A stretch of DNA of 64,000 nt, taken from positions 1,364,001 to 1,428,000 of the forward strand of contig OZ245737.1 in NCBI GenBank assembly GCA_965227315.1, given 5' to 3'. Shown here one piece after another: positions 41,022-49,919 of the stretch. The position numbers and the translations under genes were made by a program. This stretch comes from JANQHS01 sp965227315 (GTDB lineage: Bacteria; Bacteroidota; Bacteroidia; Cytophagales; CCMP332). The notes beneath the pieces are model-generated. The model made no database searches. It worked only from the letters and a program-made list of their open reading frames with translations, and had not been told where the DNA came from. The stretch's first letter is position 1, and each line of letters begins with the position of its first letter.

Positions 41022-42292
41022 ACAGGAGAGAATCCATATGGGAGTCCCTTGATTGGTTGACGATACTCATCTATCTGATGTTGGTGGTAACCGGATGGCT
41101 TACGATCCATGCTGCCATTTATGAGGCAGATAGTGCCATGTCTCCGTTCGATCTTGACCTCAGATCGGGAAAGCAGTTGATCTGGATAGTCATATCATTT
41201 GTCTTGTTCGTATTGATCATGGTGATCGACTATAAGGTGTTTATGACCTTTTCATATCCGGTTTACTTTCTGACAATCGGATTGTTGATTGTGGTTCTGC
41301 TATTGGGAACCGAGGTTTCCGGTTCCAAAAGCTGGTTTGCGCTGGGTGGGATCAAGATCCAGCCTTCTGAATTTGCCAAATACGCAACCGCACTGGCCTT
41401 GGCCAAGGTTTTCAGCGCCCTCAACTTTGACATTCAAAAACCAAAGGATTTTATCAAAACCGGGCTTCTTATCGGAGTACCGTTTGGATTGATCATACTT
41501 CAGGGGGATACCGGTTCAGCCCTTGTGTTCGCGGCATTTTCGCTGGTTTTCTTCAGGGAGGGACTGTCGGCGATTTTCATATTCATAGGTGTTGCCAGCT
41601 TTCTGCTTTTTCTTGGAACCCTGCTGCTTGGACTAAACTATATGTTTGCTATCCTTGCCGGCTTATTGGCTCTTGGCATTTTGTTTTCGCTAAAAAGCAG
41701 AAGGAGAATAATTTTTATTTCCGCAGGTACCATCGCTGCGGCTGCTATAGTATTCAGTGTCGATTTCTTCTTCAACAATATCCTCAAGCCGCATCAGCAA
41801 AACAGAATCCAGGTATTCCTCAATCCCAATGCCGATCCTACAGGTGCCGGTTGGCAGGTAACACAGAGCAAGATCGCCATAGGTTCGGGCGGTTTTTGGG
41901 GAAAGGGTTATCTCAAGGGAACTCAGACCAAGTTCGATTTTATTCCTGACCAAAGCACAGATAATATCTTTTGTACCATTGGAGAGGAAATGGGCTTTAT
42001 GGGTTCTTTTGTTCTGATCGTCCTTTTTTCTCTACTCCTGTTTCGCCTGATCATTATAGCGGAAAGGCAGAGAACTGTTTTTGGAAGGGTTTTGGGCTAT
42101 TCTGTCTTCTCCCTGATCCTGTTTCATTATTCGGTGAATATCGGAATGACCATTGGGCTCTTCCCGGTAGTTGGAATCCCTTTGCCGTTTTTTAGTTATG
42201 GAGGATCAGCTTTGATATCCTTCTCCCTATTGCTTTTCACCCTCCTCAAGTTGGACGCACATAGAATGCAGGTATTGGGAAGGGTCGGCTAA
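41018..42292 (+). CDS. rodA: RodA, SEDS-family peptidoglycan glycosyltransferase
   Basis: Polymerises lipid II in the Rod complex. The 424-residue protein has about ten membrane helices. SEDS hallmarks: LGGIKIQPSEFAKYA, LQGDTGSALVFA (with the catalytic-region Asp), and GLFPVVGIPLPFFSYGGSALISF. A large loop with GAGWQVTQSKIAIGSGGFWGKGYLKGTQTKF (in part) carries the conserved periplasmic motif. The TTG start overlaps the mrdA TGA (TTGA), with an AAAGGAG stretch 11 bases upstream, one of the few Shine-Dalgarno-like sites here. Confidence 0.96.
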   Translation: MNRRESIWESLDWLTILIYLMLVVTGWLTIHAAIYEADSAMSPFDLDLRSGKQLIWIVISFVLFVLIMVIDYKVFMTFSYPVYFLTIGLLIVVLLLGTEVSGSKSWFALGGIKIQPSEFAKYATALALAKVFSALNFDIQKPKDFIKTGLLIGVPFGLIILQGDTGSALVFAAFSLVFFREGLSAIFIFIGVASFLLFLGTLLLGLNYMFAILAGLLALGILFSLKSRRRIIFISAGTIAAAAIVFSVDFFFNNILKPHQQNRIQVFLNPNADPTGAGWQVTQSKIAIGSGGFWGKGYLKGTQTKFDFIPDQSTDNIFCTIGEEMGFMGSFVLIVLFSLLLFRLIIIAERQRTVFGRVLGYSVFSLILFHYSVNIGMTIGLFPVVGIPLPFFSYGGSALISFSLLLFTLLKLDAHRMQVLGRVG

Positions 42293-43269
42293 AAACAGAA
42301 TTCCAAACCGGAAAGAAACCTGTTCCTTGCCTCCATGCCTTCTTTTCCTGAAAGGGATAACTCCGGATAAGTGTTAAACTTCTCTCGGGCATCATGAAAG
42401 GAGTCCGCCGAAAGGATCAGACCAAGAAACTCTTCGAATTGAAATTTGTTCCCACCGAAGAATTGCTTGGAGAAGTACAATTTCTCATTCAGTCCCAGAT
42501 TTCGAAGATCTATGACATTGGGATGCTCTTCTTCATTTTCTTCATGCAACAGAACATCGGTATTAAACTTTTCACCCAGGCTCGGAGTCTTTTTAAACTT
42601 CTCGAAAACCTTGGTCTGGTTATCCCCGGTAGATCCAACCGTGGGTTCCACATCAACCTTATCAGTTGCTGACCCGTTTTCCGGGCTTTGTCTGGGAACA
42701 AAGATCTCAGGATCAAAAGGGACGTACTTCTCAAAGGAAATGATACTTGCCTGATCCTCTTCTCCAAATTCCTGGCTTTCAATGGCCTGCTTCAGACCTT
42801 CTCCCGAAGCGATCCTTTGCTGTATATCCCTGCATTCATTCGGATAAAACTTCAGGTATTTGAATGTCCTGGAAAAGTACTCTTCCGAACCTTCAAATTC
42901 GGAAAGGAGAAAAAGATCCGGGAAAAAGAAGAAAACAAGGGTTTTCTCCAATGCCTTTTCATACAACCCGACAAGATCTTCGGAGGGCACTTTGATATGA
43001 AACGAAAGCTTGTTGACATATTTTTTCTGAGCTTCAAGAACCTCGGGATTCTCATAGTCAAAAAACCTGCTTCGACTGTTTTTCATCTGTTCATCCCAGG
43101 AACGAAATATTTCTGCCAAAACAAAGTGATCGGCCTGCTGAATTCCCGACCAGCTCAACAGTTCCTTTCCGGAAACGAATTTGGGATGGTTTTCCTTGCC
43201 TTTAAGAATTTTGTCAGCTACTTCCGTACAGTAAGCTTTTAGCTCCTGATGATTAATTTGAGACTCCAT
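42289..43269 (-). CDS. Hypothetical acidic cytoplasmic protein
   Basis: Not recognised. 326 residues, no signal peptide or membrane span, many Glu, Lys and Phe. A helical N-half (about 1-165; QELKAYCTEVADKILKGKENHPKFVSG) is followed by a low-complexity linker (about 190-235, QSPENGSATDKVDVEPTVGS) and a compact C-part (about 245-326) with NVIDLRNLGLNEKLYFSKQFFGG. The C-part looks like a conserved interaction domain. The stop overlaps the convergent rodA stop by 4 bases. A perfect 15-bp inverted repeat starts at its ATG and has its other arm before tdk. Confidence 0.7.
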   Translation of the reverse strand: MESQINHQELKAYCTEVADKILKGKENHPKFVSGKELLSWSGIQQADHFVLAEIFRSWDEQMKNSRSRFFDYENPEVLEAQKKYVNKLSFHIKVPSEDLVGLYEKALEKTLVFFFFPDLFLLSEFEGSEEYFSRTFKYLKFYPNECRDIQQRIASGEGLKQAIESQEFGEEDQASIISFEKYVPFDPEIFVPRQSPENGSATDKVDVEPTVGSTGDNQTKVFEKFKKTPSLGEKFNTDVLLHEENEEEHPNVIDLRNLGLNEKLYFSKQFFGGNKFQFEEFLGLILSADSFHDAREKFNTYPELSLSGKEGMEARNRFLSGLEFCF

Positions 43270-43349
43270 AGTTCAAATGAAAACGAAAATTCCGGTGATT
43301 TCTGTGTGCCTTGAAGAAAGTTAAGAAAAACAATTTTTCATTTGAACTA
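43269..43349. repeat. Perfect 15-bp inverted repeat between divergent genes
   Basis: TAGTTCAAATGAAAA at 43269-43283 and its exact complement TTTTCATTTGAACTA at 43335-43349, separated by 51 bases. Each arm holds TTCATTTG reading toward its gene, one base off the -7 consensus TAnnTTTG. The left arm touches the ATG of the unknown gene; the right arm ends 22 bases before tdk. Likely a mirrored promoter or operator pair. Confidence 0.8.
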
Positions 43350-43371
43350 AATTCGATCTACTTTTCGCCAT

Positions 43372-43953
43372 ATGTACAATGAACCCTATGTACCCTTTAA
43401 GAAAACAGACGAAACCTCAATACCCGGGTGGTTCGAATTGGTCGTAGGCCCGATGTTTTCTGGAAAAACGGAGGAACTCATTCGACGTCTGAAAAGGGCC
43501 AATATCGCAGGGCAAAGCACATTGATCTTCAAGCCAAAAATGGACACAAGGTATCATAAATCTCATGTGGTTTCCCATGATGAGAACTTTCTTGTCTCAA
43601 AGGCCATTGAGAATTCCGGAGAGATCCTGGAAATGGTCAAGGATGAAAACGTGATCGGCATCGATGAGGTCCAGTTTTTAGATGATACCGTCATCGAGGT
43701 GATCAGGGAACTGACCAAGGCGGGAAAAAGAGTTGTAGCAGCCGGTCTGGACAAGGATTATGTGGGAAATCCGTTCAGGCCAGTGCCGGACTTGATGGCG
43801 GAAGCTGATTATGTGACGAAACTTCATGCAATTTGTGTACGATGCGGTGCGCCGGCTTCGTTCTCATACCGCAAATCTCCCGTCAAGGAAAAGCTGTTGT
43901 TGGGGGAAAAGGAGGATTATGAAGCACGCTGCAGAAGTTGTTTTTTTGAATAG
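43372..43953 (+). CDS. tdk: Thymidine kinase
   Basis: Salvages thymidine to dTMP using ATP. The 193-residue type II enzyme has the P-loop GPMFSGKTEELIRR (about 27-40), the DE motif in IGIDEVQFLDD, the lasso/substrate region and zinc-binding cysteines (ICVRCGAPA and the final ARCRSCF). Length is typical. PorZ follows by 24 bases; the divergent neighbour is the unknown gene at 43269. Confidence 0.95.
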   Translation: MYNEPYVPFKKTDETSIPGWFELVVGPMFSGKTEELIRRLKRANIAGQSTLIFKPKMDTRYHKSHVVSHDENFLVSKAIENSGEILEMVKDENVIGIDEVQFLDDTVIEVIRELTKAGKRVVAAGLDKDYVGNPFRPVPDLMAEADYVTKLHAICVRCGAPASFSYRKSPVKEKLLLGEKEDYEARCRSCFFE

Positions 43954-43977
43954 TCAGGTAAACCTATTGTCGGACCA

Positions 43978-46275
43978 ATGATCTCATTTTTCCGGAGCAT
44001 AACAATAATGCTTCTTATATCACCAGCGGCATTTTCTCAAAATGGACAGATCCCCGTGGGAACCTGGCGTACTCACTTTTCATACAAAGAGACCACGAGC
44101 CTGGCCGTGTCCAATGACTTTGTTTATGCAGGATCGGATGCTTCCTTCTTCAGATTCGACCTGGAAGCCAACGAAAATCAGAAACTGACCAAGGAGCAGG
44201 GTTTGGTAGGCGTTGGCATTACTTGTATGCGCTATGAACCTGTCAATAGGATCCTGATCATCGGCTATGAAAGTGGAAACATAGATTACATTCAGGATGA
44301 TAAGGAGGTAGGCAACATCCCGGACATTTTGAATTCAGAGTCGATCCTGGGATCAAAGTCCATCAATGACATTCATTTTCATGAGAACTTTGCATTCCTT
44401 TCCTGCGATTTTGGCGTGGTTAAACTTGACCTGATCAGCAAGGAAATTCCCGAGGACTACAGAAACCTTGGGGGTGAGTCCAACCCTGCCCTCTCGACAG
44501 CTGTTTTTGATTCCAACGACACCATTTTTGTTGCTACTGCGAACGGATTGATGGTCGCAGAATTTCGCCCCGAGGTGAACCTACAGGATGGAAGTAATTG
44601 GTCCTTTTTCCTTGAGGAGGACGACTCGACCATAGTCGATAGCATAGCATGGGTGGAATACCAACCCGGCAGAATCCTTATGGCGAAAAATACTCCCGGC
44701 CTTTCCCGGCTTCTGCGCTATGAACGGGGGTTTTCCGAACTTGCCAAATGGCAAAACTTTAGTATCAAGGAATTAAGGACGGATGGGGCAAATCTCAATG
44801 TTGTGGTTGGAGATCGTGTTGAGATCTGGCAGGATGACCGGTACGTACGCAGTGTATATGATCCCGGAGTCTCCAGCCCTCAGACCTATGCCAATGACAG
44901 ATTTGGTAAGGATTGGGTTGGAAATTTTGTACTCGGATTGGTCTCCAATCGGGACGGAAGTTTCAAGACGTATTCCCCGGATGGCCCGTTTTCAAGCCTT
45001 GCTCAGCATTCGGTCTTTCTTCAGGGCAAGATGGTCATAGCCGGAGGCTTCTACAACCCAGACAACGCCAAACAAAGTCAGAATATCTCGGGTTTCTACG
45101 AATTCGCTAACGGCGAATGGGAAAATTTCAATTCGACGGGAAATCCAAGCGCAACAACAATTCCCTTCCTGGTGAGGGATATTGTAAGTTCTACCTACAA
45201 CCCGGTCAACGGTAGCCTGTACTATAGCTCAAACGGGTTTGGTTTGGTAGAGAGAGACATCAATGATAATTGGTTCCTATATGATGAAACGAACAGCCCT
45301 CTTCGAAACCAGGATCCTACGAATGCTTTCAGAGCCGTTCGTGTCCTCGATGCTCAGTCGGACCCAGAAGGCAATATCTGGGTCAGCAACGCCCTGGTTG
45401 GAAATAACTTCCACAAATTCACCCCTCCCACAACCTGGGAAAGTTATGTGCTTAACGGTGAGCCTGCGAACATCGTTTTTGACAACGTGGGTTCAAAATG
45501 GATTCGGGGGCTGCCCAACAGGGATGGTGGGGTCATCGTATTCAATGAAGACGAGCCCCAACAACAGAAAAAGCTAAATACCAATCCCGGATTTGGAGGT
45601 CTACCAAATAACAGAGTCAACGCCATTGCCACTGATCTGAATGGGGATATCTGGGTAGGTACTGATGATGGAGTGGCTGTGTTCTTCTCTCCTGAAGATA
45701 TATTCTCAAGTTCACCCAGCGATGCCGTGACACCGATCTTTGATGGACGTCCTTTGCTTCGTTTCGAGAAGGTAACCGCAATTGCGGTAGATGGAGGCAA
45801 CAGAAAATGGATAGGAACAAATACCGGTGTGTGGCTCTTCACGGAGGACGGTACGGAAGTGGTAGAAAATTTCCGGGAAAACAATAGCCCTCTTCCTTCA
45901 GACAAGATCATTCAGATCGGAATCCATCCCAATACCGGGGAGGTATTTTTCATCACGGAGGAAGGGATCGTATCCTATCGGGGCACGGCTACGGCTGCTG
46001 AGGAGATCCATAGCAATGTTGAAGTATTTCCAAATCCTGTTCCTCCGGGATATAATGGCATGATCACCATTTCAGGCCTGGTGAACAATGCCAATGTGAA
46101 AATCACGGACGTAAACGGACGCCTGTTCTATGAAATGACAGCCAGCGGTGGAACCGCAGCCTGGAACGGGAAGGATTACAACGGGAACAGACCCAAGTCT
46201 GGTGTCTACATGGTATTCAGCTCCGATAATGACGGTAACGAAACGTTTGTTGCCAAAATCGGCTTCATCGAATAA
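43978..46275 (+). CDS. PorZ-like type IX secretion beta-propeller protein
   Basis: Surface component that, in Porphyromonas, works with the PorU sortase in attaching A-LPS to cargo. The 765 residues contain a signal peptide (1-20, cut after AFSQ), two seven-bladed propellers rich in ExNIWVSN, GDIWVGTDDGVAVF and RKWIGTNTGVWLF blades (about 25-670), then a C-terminal T9SS-type domain (about 680-765) with VEVFPNPVPPGYNGMITISG and AKIGFIE. GTWRTHFSYKETTSLAVS after the signal is a common PorZ opening. It overlaps recO by one base; the PorZ-recO pairing fits Bacteroidota. Confidence 0.85.
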   Translation: MISFFRSITIMLLISPAAFSQNGQIPVGTWRTHFSYKETTSLAVSNDFVYAGSDASFFRFDLEANENQKLTKEQGLVGVGITCMRYEPVNRILIIGYESGNIDYIQDDKEVGNIPDILNSESILGSKSINDIHFHENFAFLSCDFGVVKLDLISKEIPEDYRNLGGESNPALSTAVFDSNDTIFVATANGLMVAEFRPEVNLQDGSNWSFFLEEDDSTIVDSIAWVEYQPGRILMAKNTPGLSRLLRYERGFSELAKWQNFSIKELRTDGANLNVVVGDRVEIWQDDRYVRSVYDPGVSSPQTYANDRFGKDWVGNFVLGLVSNRDGSFKTYSPDGPFSSLAQHSVFLQGKMVIAGGFYNPDNAKQSQNISGFYEFANGEWENFNSTGNPSATTIPFLVRDIVSSTYNPVNGSLYYSSNGFGLVERDINDNWFLYDETNSPLRNQDPTNAFRAVRVLDAQSDPEGNIWVSNALVGNNFHKFTPPTTWESYVLNGEPANIVFDNVGSKWIRGLPNRDGGVIVFNEDEPQQQKKLNTNPGFGGLPNNRVNAIATDLNGDIWVGTDDGVAVFFSPEDIFSSSPSDAVTPIFDGRPLLRFEKVTAIAVDGGNRKWIGTNTGVWLFTEDGTEVVENFRENNSPLPSDKIIQIGIHPNTGEVFFITEEGIVSYRGTATAAEEIHSNVEVFPNPVPPGYNGMITISGLVNNANVKITDVNGRLFYEMTASGGTAAWNGKDYNGNRPKSGVYMVFSSDNDGNETFVAKIGFIE

Positions 46276-46949
46276 TGCTCGTCAAAACCAGAGGAATAGT
46301 TCTGGGGCAGATCCCTTTTAAGGAGTCCTCCCTGATCATCAAGATCTATACCGAAGAACTTGGAACAAGGGGGTTCATCCAGTCGGCTGCCAAAAAAACA
46401 AAGAAGCAAAGCAAGACCGCCTATTTCCTGCCGCTGTCCTTATTGGATCTGGTTGTTTACCATAAACCCAACAGAGATCTTGACACTATTTCCGAAGTCA
46501 AATTCCTGTATACCTTCCGAAAGATCCCGTTCGAGACATCGCGATCTTCCGTGGCGATATTCCTGGCAGAATTTCTCCACCAGGCATTGAAATTTGAGGC
46601 CCAGGACCCCAGTAAATTCCGATTCCTTGAAAAGAAAATCAGGGAGTTGGATGCGGATAAAACCAATGTGGCAAATTTTCCAATAACTCTCGCGATGGAG
46701 CTTTCACATTTCATCGGCTTTGGCCCGACAGACTTCGAAGATCTGAAGGAAGAAATTGATCAGACAAAGCCTTCTGAAAAGAGCATTTCAATTGTCAAAT
46801 CCCTCATCAGGGGTGATCATGAGACAGCGTTAAGCTCTGGAAAAGAAAGGCGTGAATTGCTCGAAATCATCTTGAAATTCTATTCTAACCACATCGAAAA
46901 TTTCAGAGAATTAAATTCCCTTCCTATTTTGCACGAAGTATTGGCTTAG
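46275..46949 (+). CDS. recO: DNA repair protein RecO
   Basis: Recombination mediator that loads RecA with RecF/RecR. The 224 residues contain an OB-fold start (MLVKTRGIVLGQIPFKESSLIIKIYTEELGTRGFI, in part) and a helical C-domain with LEKKIRELDAD and FYSNHIENFRELNSL. There is no cysteine anywhere in the protein, so the C-terminal zinc finger known from some RecO proteins is missing. The ATG overlaps the PorZ stop. The gene is followed by the oxygenase after 21 bases. Confidence 0.88.
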   Translation: MLVKTRGIVLGQIPFKESSLIIKIYTEELGTRGFIQSAAKKTKKQSKTAYFLPLSLLDLVVYHKPNRDLDTISEVKFLYTFRKIPFETSRSSVAIFLAEFLHQALKFEAQDPSKFRFLEKKIRELDADKTNVANFPITLAMELSHFIGFGPTDFEDLKEEIDQTKPSEKSISIVKSLIRGDHETALSSGKERRELLEIILKFYSNHIENFRELNSLPILHEVLA

Positions 46950-46970
46950 TTTTTCTTTAACTACTGAAAA

Positions 46971-47951
46971 ATGGACCAGGCAAAAGGATCAGAGTTGTTT
47001 ACGGAAATCGCTACCCTCGACCTGAACAAATTCAACAAGGGAAATCAGTCCGATAAGCTTTCATTCATAACCTCCCTTGGAGAGGCCTTTACCAAAATTG
47101 GATTTGTTGCGGTCAAAAACCATGGCCTGGATGAAGATACTCAGGCGAGGCTGTATGATTCATGGCAGAAGTTTTTTGCACTGCCTCCCGACATCAAACA
47201 AAAGTACTATCGTGAGGATCTGGCAGGCCAAAGAGGTTATACCGGAAAAGGCGTGGAACATGCCAAAGGCAGATCTGTAGGAGATCTGAAGGAATTCTAT
47301 CAAATCGGTCAGCTGAAATCCGGAAATGACAGAATTTTCGAGGAATATCCTGATAATGTTTGGCCTGAGGAGATCCCGGGGCTAAGAGAATATTCCGAAA
47401 AGGTTTATTCGATTTTTGAAAATACCGGAAAAACACTGCTAAGAGCCATCGCACTTTACCTGGATCTTGAAGAAGACTATTTCGATACGAAGGTTCAAAA
47501 CGGGAATAGTATCTTAAGGGCCATTCATTACTATCCGATCGAGGATGCGGAAAATGTTGAGGAAGGAGCTGTCAGAGCAGCGGAACATGGAGATATCAAT
47601 TTGATCACCCTTCTGATGGGTGCCAGCGCTGAGGGTCTGGAAGTCTTGAGAAAGGATAAGCAATGGATCCCGATCACCGCCTTGCCCGAACATATCGTTG
47701 TTAATGTAGGTGATATGCTGGAAAGGCTTACCAATAAAAAACTCTCCTCTACTCTGCATAGGGTTGTCAACCCTCCAAGGGAAAAGCTTCACCTGCCCCG
47801 ATACTCTATGCCCTTTTTTATGCACCCAAGGTCAGAAATGGATCTGTCATGCCTGAAAAACTGTATTACGGAAAATCACCCCAAGCAATTCACTGATATC
47901 ACCGCCGGAGATTTCCTCGATCAAAGGCTTAAAGAAATCGGACTAAAGTGA
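46971..47951 (+). CDS. 2-oxoglutarate/Fe(II)-dependent oxygenase, IPNS-like family
   Basis: 326-residue non-heme iron oxygenase. The N-terminal DIOX_N-like part (about 10-120) contains LGEAFTKIGFVAVKNHGLD and YREDLAGQRGYTG; the double-stranded beta-helix domain (about 160-290) holds the iron ligands His206-x-Asp208 (EHGDINLITLL) and His263 (LHRVVNPP), and the co-substrate pair Arg277-x-Ser279 (PRYSMPFF). All ligands are present. The substrate is unknown; related bacterial proteins are annotated loosely as flavanone- or isopenicillin-like. The ChrA gene follows by 10 bases. Confidence 0.88.
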   Translation: MDQAKGSELFTEIATLDLNKFNKGNQSDKLSFITSLGEAFTKIGFVAVKNHGLDEDTQARLYDSWQKFFALPPDIKQKYYREDLAGQRGYTGKGVEHAKGRSVGDLKEFYQIGQLKSGNDRIFEEYPDNVWPEEIPGLREYSEKVYSIFENTGKTLLRAIALYLDLEEDYFDTKVQNGNSILRAIHYYPIEDAENVEEGAVRAAEHGDINLITLLMGASAEGLEVLRKDKQWIPITALPEHIVVNVGDMLERLTNKKLSSTLHRVVNPPREKLHLPRYSMPFFMHPRSEMDLSCLKNCITENHPKQFTDITAGDFLDQRLKEIGLK

Positions 47952-47961
47952 GAAGCTAGCA

Positions 47962-49134
47962 TTGAAGAAGACCAGGAATATAATCTTTCTTCGGGATGTA
48001 TTCTTGCTTTCCCTTACAGCCTTTGGAGGTCCTCAGGCTCATTTGGGTTTGTTTCTTGATGTACTCGTAAAAAAGCGCGGATACCTTTCCGAAAACGAAC
48101 TGATTGAGCTGCTTGCTCTTTGCCAGGTACTTCCGGGGCCCACTTCGACCCAGACCCTGACCGCTATAGGATATATGAAAGGCGGCCCCAACCTTGCATA
48201 CCTGACATTGATCATTTGGGCTCTGCCGGCAGTGGCCATCATGACTTCGGCAGGACTGTTCATTTCTTATTGGGGAGAAATAGGCGGAAGCATGGAGTTC
48301 ACCAAATTTGTTCTTCCCATCGCCGTCGGCTTTGTTGCCTATGCCGCCATTCGCATCAGCTCAAAAGTTGTTCAAAGCAATTTCGGAGGAGCCTTGATGG
48401 TGCTCTCCGCTATCATCTCTTACTTCGTAAATAATCCCTGGGTATTTCCTATACTGATCGTTCTTGGAGGATTGGCTACTGCCTGGAAATATAAGCAGCA
48501 TCCAGTTGAGGAAAAGGAGAAGCTGAATTTCCGTTGGGGCAACCTCTTCTTGTTCTTCTTTATTGTCATCATGGCAGCGATCCTGGGGGCTTATACCAAA
48601 TCCAGGTTCATCCTGCTATTTGAGAACTTCTACAGGAATGGCACCATCATTTTCGGAGGCGGACAGGTACTTATCCCCTACCTCTATACGGAGTTTGTGG
48701 AGTTCAAACATTACCTGACCTCCTCGGAGTTTCTTACAGGCTGGGGCTTTGCCCAGGCGGTTCCAGGGCCGGTCTTCTCTTTTAGTTCATTCATTGGAAC
48801 CCTTTCCCTCCGGGAATACGGAATAGGCGGTGAGGTCCTCGGAGCATTTCTGGCCGCTGCCGGAATATTCCTTCCCGGGACCTTTATGATCTTCTTCGCC
48901 ATAGGAGTATGGGATCAGCTCAAAAAATACCGGATCATCCGAGCCTCACTTGAAGGCATAAATGCGGCCGCTTCCGGAATGGTGATCGCCGCAGCTATCA
49001 GTCTGTTCGATCCAATACCGGTGAATGTGCTTAATGTAGGATTCATAGTTGCCACCTATGGACTGCTTTCATTCACCAAAATACCGGCACCTTATATCGT
49101 GATTGGAGGCATAGTTTTAGGAATAATATTTTAA
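47962..49134 (+). CDS. chrA: Chromate transporter, ChrA/CHR family
   Basis: Predicted inner-membrane anion exporter. The 390 residues carry the duplicated CHR domain: the first with LSLTAFGGPQAHLGLFLDVLV and CQVLPGPTSTQTLTAIGYMKGGP (about 14-75), the second with FGGGQVLIPYLYTEFV and GFAQAVPGPVFSFSSFIG (about 225-275), about ten to twelve helices in all. The start is TTG, since no ATG precedes the first helix. It is the long fused form rather than a pair of short CHR genes. Real substrate in this organism may be sulfate or another oxyanion. Confidence 0.9.
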   Translation: MKKTRNIIFLRDVFLLSLTAFGGPQAHLGLFLDVLVKKRGYLSENELIELLALCQVLPGPTSTQTLTAIGYMKGGPNLAYLTLIIWALPAVAIMTSAGLFISYWGEIGGSMEFTKFVLPIAVGFVAYAAIRISSKVVQSNFGGALMVLSAIISYFVNNPWVFPILIVLGGLATAWKYKQHPVEEKEKLNFRWGNLFLFFFIVIMAAILGAYTKSRFILLFENFYRNGTIIFGGGQVLIPYLYTEFVEFKHYLTSSEFLTGWGFAQAVPGPVFSFSSFIGTLSLREYGIGGEVLGAFLAAAGIFLPGTFMIFFAIGVWDQLKKYRIIRASLEGINAAASGMVIAAAISLFDPIPVNVLNVGFIVATYGLLSFTKIPAPYIVIGGIVLGIIF

Positions 49135-49151
49135 GTCCTCGGCCACAACTC

Positions 49152-49159
49152 TATTTTTG
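49152..49159 (+). promoter_or_regulatory. Putative -7 box for gpmA
   Basis: TATTTTTG, an exact TAnnTTTG match, 16 bases before the ATG at 49175. Predicted transcript start is near 49166, downstream of the TTG at 49157, which therefore cannot be the start codon of this transcript. Confidence 0.5.
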
Positions 49160-49174
49160 CAAAAAAATTCGATC

Positions 49175-49918
49175 ATGCATAAGCTAGTTCTTCTTCGGCA
49201 CGGAGAGAGTACCTGGAACAAGGAAAACAGATTCACGGGATGGAAAGATGTAGACCTGACTGAATTGGGCGTTGAGCAGGCCATCAATTCGGGCAAGCTC
49301 TTAAGGGAAGAGGGATTTAGATTCGAAAAAGCCTACACCTCAGTGCTGAAAAGAGCCATCAAGACCCTAAACTATGCCCTCGGAGAACTGGATCTCCTAT
49401 GGATACCGGTTACCAAAACCTGGAGACTGAATGAAAGACATTATGGTGCTCTACAAGGGTTAAACAAGGCTGAAACAGCCAAAGAATTCGGCGAAGAGCA
49501 GGTATTGACCTGGAGGAGGAGCTATGATATCCCACCTCCGGCTCTTGAAGTCGGTGACGAGAGGTATCCGGGGTCGGATCCAAGATATAGCAAGCTCCAA
49601 AAAGAGCATATCCCTTTGACCGAAAGCCTGGATCTTACCGTAAAAAGGATGATGCCGTTTATCGATGAAGCCCTGATCCCGGATCTGAAGGCCGGAAAAA
49701 AGATCATCATCTCGGCCCATGGAAATAGTCTGAGGGCTCTTGTTAAATACCTGGATGATATGTCACCCGAGGAGATACTGAAGGTGAATATTCCGACCGG
49801 AGTCCCGCTGGTTTATGAACTGGATGATCAGCTCAAGCCGATCAAAAGCTACTACCTGGGTGATCAGGAGGCCATTCAAAATGCAATGAATAAAGTTGCA
49901 CAACAAGGCAAGGCATAA
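49175..49918 (+). CDS. gpmA: 2,3-bisphosphoglycerate-dependent phosphoglycerate mutase
   Basis: Interconverts 3- and 2-phosphoglycerate in glycolysis. I start at the ATG at 49175 (MHKLVLLRHGESTWN, 247 residues); a TTG six codons earlier lies in the promoter. Catalytic His in LRHGESTW, partner His in SAHGNSLRAL, plus ENRFTGWKDVDLTELG, LNERHYGALQGLNK and SYDIPPP, all typical of the cofactor-dependent dPGM. Length matches E. coli GpmA (250). The small lipoprotein gene starts at or just inside its end. Confidence 0.97.
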   Translation: MHKLVLLRHGESTWNKENRFTGWKDVDLTELGVEQAINSGKLLREEGFRFEKAYTSVLKRAIKTLNYALGELDLLWIPVTKTWRLNERHYGALQGLNKAETAKEFGEEQVLTWRRSYDIPPPALEVGDERYPGSDPRYSKLQKEHIPLTESLDLTVKRMMPFIDEALIPDLKAGKKIIISAHGNSLRALVKYLDDMSPEEILKVNIPTGVPLVYELDDQLKPIKSYYLGDQEAIQNAMNKVAQQGKA

Positions 49919-49919
49919 T

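Noticed and set aside
42688..43242. 184-codon plus-strand frame opposite the unknown gene at 42289-43269
   Set aside because: The minus-strand frame is longer, has protein-like composition and begins at a promoter-like repeat; the plus frame is hydrophobic noise.
43269..43349. The inverted repeat as a small mobile element (MITE)
   Set aside because: No target-site duplication at the flanks and the arms line up with promoters of two genes; kept as a regulatory repeat.
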